The notes beneath the pieces are model-generated. The model had not been told where the DNA came from. It made no database searches and saw only the letters and a program-made list of their open reading frames with translations. Shown here piece after piece: positions 1 to 4,244 of a DNA stretch of 5,644 nucleotides. The DNA lies in NCBI GenBank assembly GCA_013361595.1, contig JABFXT010000642.1, positions 1 through 5,644 on the forward strand, in the 5' to 3' direction. This DNA comes from Nocardia sp. GTDB taxonomy: Bacteria > Actinomycetota > Actinomycetes > Mycobacteriales > Mycobacteriaceae. The stretch's first letter is position 1. The number at the start of each line of letters is the position of its first letter. The position numbers and the translations under genes are program-made.

Positions 1-269
1 CCGCGATCGAGATGACCGAGGTCGCGCGCCGGGTCGATCCGATCGCGGACCCGCTGTTTGAGGACGGCGATATCCGGGAATCCACCATCGGCTTTCCGCT
101 CCCACACCTGCACTTCGTCGACCGTGATGCGGAAGACGCCGCCTTCGCCGGGGATCAACGCGACTTCGCCGATATCGGTGGTGAAGGTGCTCAGGAGTTC
201 CTGAGCCATCCAGCCGGCGCGCAGCAGCCAGCGGCACTGAGTGCAGTATTCGATGGCTACCCGCGGCAT
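1..269 (-). CDS. SelT/SelW/SelH (Rdx) family redox protein, 3' end cut by the window edge
   Basis: Small thioredoxin-fold-like protein of the Rdx family, in which a CxxC (or CxxU in selenoproteins) near the N-terminus is the presumed redox centre; the physiological substrate is not known. Eighty-nine complete codons are visible. Residues 5-14 read AIEYCTQCRW, with Cys9 and Cys12 as the redox pair. The family's second signature, GGVFRITVDEVQVWERK, follows at residues 43-59, then GGFPD at 62-66. The chain ends ...RDLGHLDR at the edge, which looks very near its natural end because family members are about 90-100 aa. I chose ATG at 269; an in-frame GTG at 278 would add three residues, and neither has a strong ribosome binding site. 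It lies 57 bp after ychJ in the same direction and is probably co-transcribed. Both active-site cysteines are present and no selenocysteine is involved. The family call is confident, the exact start less so. Confidence 0.88.
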   Translation of the reverse strand, partial: MPRVAIEYCTQCRWLLRAGWMAQELLSTFTTDIGEVALIPGEGGVFRITVDEVQVWERKADGGFPDIAVLKQRVRDRIDPARDLGHLDR

Positions 270-285
270 ACGGGGCACACTACCG

Positions 286-305
286 GCGGCCGGGGCCCGC
301 GGCCG
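286..305. repeat. GC-only inverted/direct repeat between ychJ and the Rdx gene
   Basis: Two copies of GCGGCCG (286-292 and 299-305) flank the palindrome GGGCCC (293-298). Because CGGCCG is self-complementary, the copies can pair as a 6-bp all-GC stem with a 7-nt loop. There is no T-run on either side, so it is not a standard intrinsic terminator. It could stall or stabilise the transcript between the two genes, or it may simply reflect local GC content. Confidence 0.3.
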
Positions 306-326
306 GATGACCGCGACGGCGCGGGC

Positions 327-716
327 TCACCATCGGTCGATCTCGCCGTCGAGGTACTGCCAGAATCCGTCGACCCGGAGAAACCTGCTGGTCTCGTGCA
401 ACCGGCCGCGACCACTCGGATCACGATAGTGAGCGGTGAATTCGACGGTCCCCGAATCGTCGAACGGGCCACCTCCCACCGTGTCCAGGATCTCCACGAA
501 GAGCCAGCGCCGGTCGGGATCGAGTTCGAGTTCGCCGGGCCGGGTCGTGGCATGCCAGGAACGCCGCAGGTAGGCGGTATCGCCGAGGGCGAAAGCGGTG
601 AACCGGGACCGCATCAGCGCTTCGGCGCTGGGTGCCGGACGACCGGCCAGCAGCGGGCCGCAGCATTCGCCGAAGGTATCGCCACGACGGCAGGGGCACG
701 GCTTCGTATCGTCCAC
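327..716 (-). CDS. ychJ: YchJ-family (UPF0225) SEC-C motif protein
   Basis: 129-aa protein of the YchJ family, whose function is not established. The N-terminal SEC-C motif (Cys7, Cys9, Cys18, Cys19 in CPCRRGDTFGECCG) is of the type that binds one zinc ion. It is followed by the diagnostic block AEALMRSRFTAFALGDTAYL (31-50) and RRSWH (51-55), then a compact alpha/beta region ending HETSRFLRVDGFWQYLDG (107-124). Enterobacterial YchJ carries a second SEC-C motif at its C-terminus; it is absent here, as is usual in actinobacterial members. GTG at 716 is preferred because GGGGGAG lies 9 nt upstream and because the SEC-C motif then begins at residue 7. The same frame stays open to 1292, but that extension is arginine/proline-rich antisense-type sequence. 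The gene follows the 153-aa ORF by 44 bp and probably belongs to the same transcript, although its own ribosome binding site allows independent translation. Confidence 0.93.
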   Translation of the reverse strand: MDDTKPCPCRRGDTFGECCGPLLAGRPAPSAEALMRSRFTAFALGDTAYLRRSWHATTRPGELELDPDRRWLFVEILDTVGGGPFDDSGTVEFTAHYRDPSGRGRLHETSRFLRVDGFWQYLDGEIDRW

Positions 717-725
717 ACCCCGATT

Positions 726-732
726 CTCCCCC
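726..732 (-). promoter_or_regulatory. Ribosome binding site of ychJ
   Basis: On the minus strand GGGGGAG lies 9 nt before the GTG at 716. It decides the start against upstream in-frame codons of the long open frame. Confidence 0.7.
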
Positions 733-760
733 GGCGCCACCGGATCGCCTCGCCCGCCGG

Positions 761-1222
761 TCACCCGAGGACAGCGCCCAGTTCCGTGGCTATCCGGGCG
801 GTGTCGTCGCGCCAGCGGCGCAACTCGGTGACGCCCGGCGCGAGTTCGTAGTCGTGATGGTGCGTGGCATGGGACAGCGCGGTCCACAGCGTGGCGATCC
901 GGGCCGCGGTGAACGGATCGGTGACCACCCGTAGCGCCAGGAGCTGGGCCCGCATCGGACAGCGCGCCAGATCCGGTTCGGTTCGTGACCACAGATCGTC
1001 CACGGCCTGCTCGAGCGCGATCCGCAGGATCCATGCCGTCGCGCGCGACCAGACGCCGCCGGCGGCGGGCACCGAACCGTCGAGGAGCCGGTCGGCCGCC
1101 GCCAGCCGCTCGCCGATACTCGGACGCGATATCGCCGGATCGGCCGGACGTGACTGCGCACGGCCGGGACGGTTCCGCCCACTGCCGCGCCGCCCCGCTC
1201 CGTCGGATCGGCGTGCGTTCAC
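761..1222 (-). CDS. Conserved helical protein coupled to the ATPase gene, function unknown
   Basis: 153 aa; I do not recognise a named family. The first about 30 residues are Arg/Gly/Ser-rich and probably disordered. The rest looks all-helical and soluble, with no signal peptide or membrane segment. Notable blocks are RATAWILRIALEQAVDDLW (60-78), CPMRAQLLALRVVTD (88-102) and LWTALSHATHHHDYEL (112-127), ending in an ELRRW helix. R67-x-A-L-E71 followed by a H121-H122-H123-D-Y125-E126 cluster suggests a metal- or RNA-related active site of HEPN-like helical type, but the classical Rx4-6H spacing is not seen. The start codon GTG at 1222 overlaps the stop of the upstream ATPase as GTGA. This implies translational coupling and a shared function, and it explains the lack of a clear ribosome binding site. 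An ATG at 1333 in the same frame would overlap the ATPase by over 100 bp and adds only low-complexity basic sequence, so it was not used. Confidence 0.82.
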   Translation of the reverse strand: MNARRSDGAGRRGSGRNRPGRAQSRPADPAISRPSIGERLAAADRLLDGSVPAAGGVWSRATAWILRIALEQAVDDLWSRTEPDLARCPMRAQLLALRVVTDPFTAARIATLWTALSHATHHHDYELAPGVTELRRWRDDTARIATELGAVLG

Positions 1223-3735
1223 CGGGCCAGCCACTCGGCGAAACGTTCGGTGTCCGCGATGAGTTCGGCGAGATCGCGGTCGATCGGCACATGGGCCCCG
1301 GCCGTCGCGTCCCGCACGACCTCGACCGCCCACCGGCCCTCTCTGGCGAGCTGCTTGTTCAGGTCCTCGATCCGGTGCCCGGGGCCCAGCACCGCGAGAG
1401 TGACCATGGCCCGGGTGGATTGGGCCCGGTCGATACGTCGCTGTACCTCGCGATGATCCATACCGCCGGCCAGCAGCACTCGTTTGGCACGCGCCAGGCT
1501 CGCCGCCTCGAGGGCGGAACGGCAGCAGGTCGCGACCAGTTCGTCGGCGATGGTGCGGGGCAGTTGCGGGGTGCGCAGCAGGGCGCGGGCGTCGTCGAGG
1601 TAGCGGTGCACGGGGTCGCCGGCGGGGCGGATCTCCACCACGGACCGTTCCCGCCGTTGTACTTCGATGATCCGGGCGTCGATCTGCATCCGCCGCACCG
1701 CTTCGGCCAGCCGGTCGTCGTGGGTGAACACCACCACCTGCCGTTCCCAGGCGACGGTCGCCAGGACCCGGGCCAGGCCGTCCACTTTGGCGGGATCCAT
1801 GGCCTGGACCGGATCGTCGATCACCACGAACCGGAACGGGCTGGCCGCGACGGTGGCGCGCGGCAGGAACAGCGCCAATCCCAGCGCGTGCAGCTCACCC
1901 TGGCTCATCACGCCGAGCGCGGCGCCGTCCACTTCGTCGACGGTCACCTCCAGATGCACTCGCCGGGCACTGTTGGCGTTGCCCTGGAGATGTATTCCGC
2001 CGAGTTCGACGCTGCTCTGCTGGCGCAGGGTCTGCCACACCCAGCGCGCGGTACCGGCCAGCGGGGCCAGCCGTTCGTCGCGTACTCGCGCGGTAGCCGA
2101 CTTGAGCCACTCCTCGGCCGCCCGGGCGGTCTGCAGCTCCGCGGCCTGCGCGGTGACGGTGCGGGTGAGTTCGAGCCAGTCGCGCAGTCGCGGCACGAAC
2201 GGCGCCCAGGCCTCGTCGAGCCGGTCGAGTTCCTTGCCGGCGCAGTGCTGCGCGAAACCCAGCTCCGCACACAGCCGCTCGTGCACCGTCCGCAGCAGTC
2301 CGGGCAGTGCGTCGAGGTCCCGGGATTCGGGCAGGCCTACCCAGCGGGCCCAGGTCGCGCCCAGGCCCGCCGTATCGAGTCCGGCGGTTCGGGCCGCGGT
2401 GGCCAGTTCCGGCGGCAGGCCCCCGGTGGACACTCGCAGATCGGCGAGCGCTGCAGTGAGTTCGGCGCGGGCCCGCGCCAGGTCCGCGGTACGCAATGAC
2501 AGACCGTCGACGGCGGCCGCGGTATCGAGCAGCCACTGCCGATCCAGGGTGCCGTGGCCGCACACCGGGCAGAGCGCGGTGTCGTGCCCGGCGGATGCGG
2601 CGCGGTCCGTGGTCCGGCCGACATGCGCAGCGGGGCCGACGGGCTGCTCCGGATCCGCGGTCGGAGCGAGCCGGGTGTGTTCGACGGCGTGCGCGTAGGC
2701 GGCCCGTAGCAACTCCAGTATCCGCAGATCGGCGACCACATCAGGGGCCGTCGCCGCGGCGACGGCGGCCACCGCGGCGGAGATCCGCTCGGCCAGCGCT
2801 TCGACCCGGGCCGCGGCGGGCAGTTCCAAGGCCAGTATCGCGCGTAGTGCTTCCGGCTCCGGTCCGGCGGCGGTATCGGCAACCAACTCCGCGAGTTCGG
2901 CGAGATCGGCGACCGGTTCGCGCAGCAGCGCACCGGCGCGCAGCGCACGACGGTCGGTGATCTCGGCGAGTTCGGCCAGCAGGGCCTGCCGTTCCCGCCG
3001 CGCTGTCCGGGCCGCGCGCTCCAGATCCAGCCGGCGGCCCCGGATCCGCTCGTGCGCGGCGATGAGTTCGTCCAGGCCGAGCAACTGGTGCAGGGCGTCG
3101 AAGAGTTCGCTGGGCTTGCCGTCGACGAGCGCGCCGAGCTCGCTGTAGGAGAGGAACGGCCGGTACAACTCCATCGGGACCGCCCACTCGCCCGCGGCGA
3201 ATGCCCGCTGCGGGCCGTCCCCGCGACGCTGGGTCCAGATTCCGCCCGAGAGCGGCTCGTCGGCATCCCACTCCCGGGTGACGGTGAGACCGGAGTCCGG
3301 ACCGTCGGTGCGCATTTCCAGCTCCACCCGCACAGGCCCGGACCGGTGCAGATTGCGCCAGCCCTCGCGCCAGGTGACCGAGCGGCCGTCCCAGCGGCGG
3401 TTACCTCCGGTCAGCGCCAACTCCGCGGCCTCGGCGAAACTCGATTTCCCACTGCCGTTGCGACCGGTGACCAGGGTGAGACCCGGCCCGGCGGGTAGTT
3501 CGAGGGTGGTTTCGGGCCCGATACCCCGGAAGCCGCGCACCCGGACCGAGTTCAGGAAGACCCCGCCGAGCCCGGGATCCGCTACAGCTGCGCGGGATCC
3601 GGCCGCCGGTTCGAGTGCCGCGCGGATCACGGCCGCCACTTCGCCGGCGAGCCCCGGATCGGTATCGATCCGGTGTCCGATCAATTCGGTGAGCCGGAAC
3701 GATATTTCCCCGGATTCCTCACGCCCAGGCTTCAC
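1219..3735 (-). CDS. Rad50/RecF-like ABC-type ATPase with CxxC zinc-hook candidate and helical C-terminal domain (AAA_13/RloC-like)
   Basis: 838-aa cytoplasmic ATPase of SMC/Rad50 architecture. An N-terminal leader (1-60) precedes the ATP-binding start LNSVRVRGFRGIG (61-73). The Walker A is GRNGSGKSS (91-99; G94, G96, K97, S98) and a lobe with RPFLSYSEL (192-200) follows. Two helical, Leu/Ala/Glu/Arg-rich arms (about 224-388 and 393-560) are nearly equal in length and flank CPVC (Cys389, Cys392), the position of a Rad50-type zinc hook. The head then closes with the signature MSQGELHALGLALFLP (610-625), Walker B and D-loop FVVIDDPVQAMDP (636-648) and H-loop VVVFTHDD (667-674; His672). About 130 further helical residues (710-838) contain R739-S-A-L-E743 and H815. 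The head resembles the AAA_13 family (PrrC, RloC). GTG at 3735 is chosen for its GGAG 7 nt upstream; an ATG at 3882 would add 49 unlike residues. DNA or RNA processing, repair or phage defence are all possible; the specific function is not shown. Confidence 0.9.
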   Translation of the reverse strand: MKPGREESGEISFRLTELIGHRIDTDPGLAGEVAAVIRAALEPAAGSRAAVADPGLGGVFLNSVRVRGFRGIGPETTLELPAGPGLTLVTGRNGSGKSSFAEAAELALTGGNRRWDGRSVTWREGWRNLHRSGPVRVELEMRTDGPDSGLTVTREWDADEPLSGGIWTQRRGDGPQRAFAAGEWAVPMELYRPFLSYSELGALVDGKPSELFDALHQLLGLDELIAAHERIRGRRLDLERAARTARRERQALLAELAEITDRRALRAGALLREPVADLAELAELVADTAAGPEPEALRAILALELPAAARVEALAERISAAVAAVAAATAPDVVADLRILELLRAAYAHAVEHTRLAPTADPEQPVGPAAHVGRTTDRAASAGHDTALCPVCGHGTLDRQWLLDTAAAVDGLSLRTADLARARAELTAALADLRVSTGGLPPELATAARTAGLDTAGLGATWARWVGLPESRDLDALPGLLRTVHERLCAELGFAQHCAGKELDRLDEAWAPFVPRLRDWLELTRTVTAQAAELQTARAAEEWLKSATARVRDERLAPLAGTARWVWQTLRQQSSVELGGIHLQGNANSARRVHLEVTVDEVDGAALGVMSQGELHALGLALFLPRATVAASPFRFVVIDDPVQAMDPAKVDGLARVLATVAWERQVVVFTHDDRLAEAVRRMQIDARIIEVQRRERSVVEIRPAGDPVHRYLDDARALLRTPQLPRTIADELVATCCRSALEAASLARAKRVLLAGGMDHREVQRRIDRAQSTRAMVTLAVLGPGHRIEDLNKQLAREGRWAVEVVRDATAGAHVPIDRDLAELIADTERFAEWLAR

Positions 3736-3742
3736 GAAAGTT

Positions 3743-3746
3743 CTCC
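3743..3746 (-). promoter_or_regulatory. Ribosome binding site deciding the GTG start of the ATPase
   Basis: The minus strand reads GGTGGAGAACTTTC immediately before the GTG at 3735. GGAG is 7 nt from the start codon, an ideal spacing, while no comparable site precedes the ATG at 3882. Confidence 0.75.
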
Positions 3747-3811
3747 ACCCCCTCGAGGCCACACTCCTGCCGAGCCCCCGTGTGTGGTCGTACGGTCGAA
3801 AGCTGTGCGAA

Positions 3812-3840
3812 ATGCTAGCCGATAGCGGCCGATCCGGACA
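3812..3840 (-). promoter_or_regulatory. Possible promoter of the ATPase operon
   Basis: The minus strand has TAGCAT (3817 down to 3812), a good TAnnnT -10 element. The hexamer TGTCCG, a poor -35, lies 17 nt upstream at 3840-3835. Transcription would begin near 3805, giving a leader of about 70 nt before the GTG. Only the -10 is persuasive, and the call rests on position and the divergent layout. Confidence 0.35.
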
Positions 3841-3862
3841 GAGCCGGTGCACGGCTCCGTCC
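3836..3862. repeat. 27-bp imperfect inverted repeat overlapping the presumed -35 of the ATPase promoter
   Basis: Arms GGACAGAGCCG (3836-3846) and CGGCTCCGTCC (3852-3862) are complementary at 10 of 11 positions around a 5-nt spacer GTGCA. There is no T-run, and no gene ends here because both neighbours point away, so a terminator is unlikely. Dimeric-regulator operator geometry is possible, and the repeat touches the predicted -35 hexamer. No known operator consensus is recognised. Confidence 0.45.
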
Positions 3863-3948
3863 CGGACGGTCGCGGACACCACACCGGAACCGAACGCGTG
3901 GAAAGTGCGTACGGCCGACGGCGCGAACTGACCCGCGGGGATGGGATC

Positions 3949-3984
3949 TGGTCATCGGCCGGGCCGGTCGGCTGCCGATGGCCA
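3949..3984. repeat. Long hairpin-forming inverted repeat in the middle of the intergenic region
   Basis: The arms at 3949-3959 (TGGTCATCGGC) and 3974-3984 (GCCGATGGCCA) form an 11-bp stem. Ten pairs are Watson-Crick and one is a T-G wobble; the loop is 14 nt of GC-rich sequence. No T-run follows on either strand. Since no gene converges on it, a terminator is not expected; a regulatory RNA element, an operator or a small-RNA hairpin are the alternatives. Confidence 0.5.
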
Positions 3985-4041
3985 CCCCTCGCCAACCCCG
4001 TCGGGTAGCTCGTCGGTGCGTCACCCTTCGGGGCGGCTCGG

Positions 4042-4068
4042 TCTGGCCGAACAGAACAGAATGCCAGA
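4042..4068. repeat. Short inverted repeat upstream of the SWIM gene
   Basis: TCTGGC (4042-4047) and GCCAGA (4063-4068) are perfect complements 15 nt apart. The spacer contains the direct repeat ACAGA-ACAGA (4051-4060). It sits about 100 bp before the promoter candidate. It is short enough to be chance and is recorded only as a possible binding site. Confidence 0.25.
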
Positions 4069-4165
4069 GACCTCCGGATACCGCAACATTTACGGTCGGG
4101 CTCCTCACCCTCGAATACGACTCGGCGACAAGCACTTCCGCTGGTAGCAGGGCTGGGACAAGATT

Positions 4166-4189
4166 CTGTCGGTGGGGTGCGATAGAAAT
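4166..4189 (+). promoter_or_regulatory. Candidate PafBC/RecA-NDp-type DNA-damage promoter of the SWIM gene
   Basis: The sequence CTGTCGGTG (4166-4174), eight bases, then TAGAAA (4183-4188) matches the mycobacterial RecA-independent damage promoter tTGTCRGTG-N8-TAnnnT. Eight of nine upstream positions match and the spacing is exact. The last base of the -10 is A instead of T, with T only at 4189. Transcription would start near 4195, about 20 nt before the small ORF at 4215 and about 46 nt before the SWIM ATG. In mycobacteria this motif is activated by the WYL-domain pair PafB/PafC after DNA damage. The match is seen in the sequence; the regulation is inferred. Confidence 0.5.
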
Positions 4190-4214
4190 CTCGAGACCGA
4201 GAGACGGGGGCACG

Positions 4215-4244
4215 ATGACCGATAGAAACAGGTCCGCCGGATGA
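4215..4244 (+). CDS. Possible nine-codon leader peptide coupled to the SWIM gene
   Basis: ATG at 4215 opens a frame reading MTDRNRSAG. Its TGA (4242-4244) overlaps the SWIM start as ATGA. A G-run (GGGGG, 4206-4210) sits 4 nt before this ATG, whereas the SWIM ATG has only a weak AGG 8 nt upstream. Ribosomes could therefore load at 4215 and re-initiate at 4241. The peptide is too short to judge by codon use, it includes the rare codons AGA and AGG, and its expression is unproven. Confidence 0.3.
   Translation: MTDRNRSAG

Larger units (their letters stand above)
3736..4240. other. 505-bp divergent intergenic region, no convincing protein gene
   Basis: This region separates the ATPase start (minus) from the SWIM gene start (plus). 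Short frames inside it use rare low-GC codons (AGA, AGG, ATA) and Arg/Ser/Pro-rich sequence, so I regard them as noncoding, apart from the nine-codon frame at 4215. It holds three inverted repeats (3836-3862, 3949-3984, 4042-4068), a minus-strand -10 candidate and a plus-strand PafBC-type promoter candidate. The right half (about 4050-4230) is visibly less GC-rich than the genes on either side, as expected of promoter DNA. No tRNA, riboswitch or terminator was recognised. Confidence 0.75.

Noticed and set aside
12..851. 279-aa plus-strand open frame
   Set aside because: It is antisense to the Rdx and ychJ genes and the 3' end of the 153-aa gene; the first two are recognised families. Its product has no coherent domain.
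717..1292. N-terminal extension of YchJ up to ATG 1292
   Set aside because: It would overlap the whole 153-aa gene with low-complexity Arg/Gly/Pro sequence. YchJ proteins begin just before the SEC-C motif, as with GTG 716.
985..2499. 504-aa plus-strand open frame
   Set aside because: It lies antisense to the ATPase, which has intact Walker A, signature, Walker B and H-loop motifs. The plus-strand product is Gly/Arg/Pro-rich without recognisable domains, as expected for a shadow in high-GC DNA.
3736..3882. ATG at 3882 as the start of the ATPase
   Set aside because: The 49 added residues look like translated noncoding DNA. They would cover the promoter candidate and the inverted repeat, and a much better ribosome binding site precedes GTG 3735.
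4024..4033. CCC-TTCG-GGG hairpin
   Set aside because: The UUCG loop is a stable type, but the stem has only three pairs before a mismatch and there is no T-run.
3736..4240. LexA/SOS box of the mycobacterial type (TCGAAC-N4-GTTCGA)
   Set aside because: I looked on both strands of the intergenic region and found no match with both half-sites.
3978..4244. 88-aa plus-strand frame ending at the SWIM start
   Set aside because: Its codons include many rare ones (AGA, AGG, ATA, TTT) and third positions are not GC-rich, unlike every real gene here. Only the last nine codons are kept, as a tentative leader.
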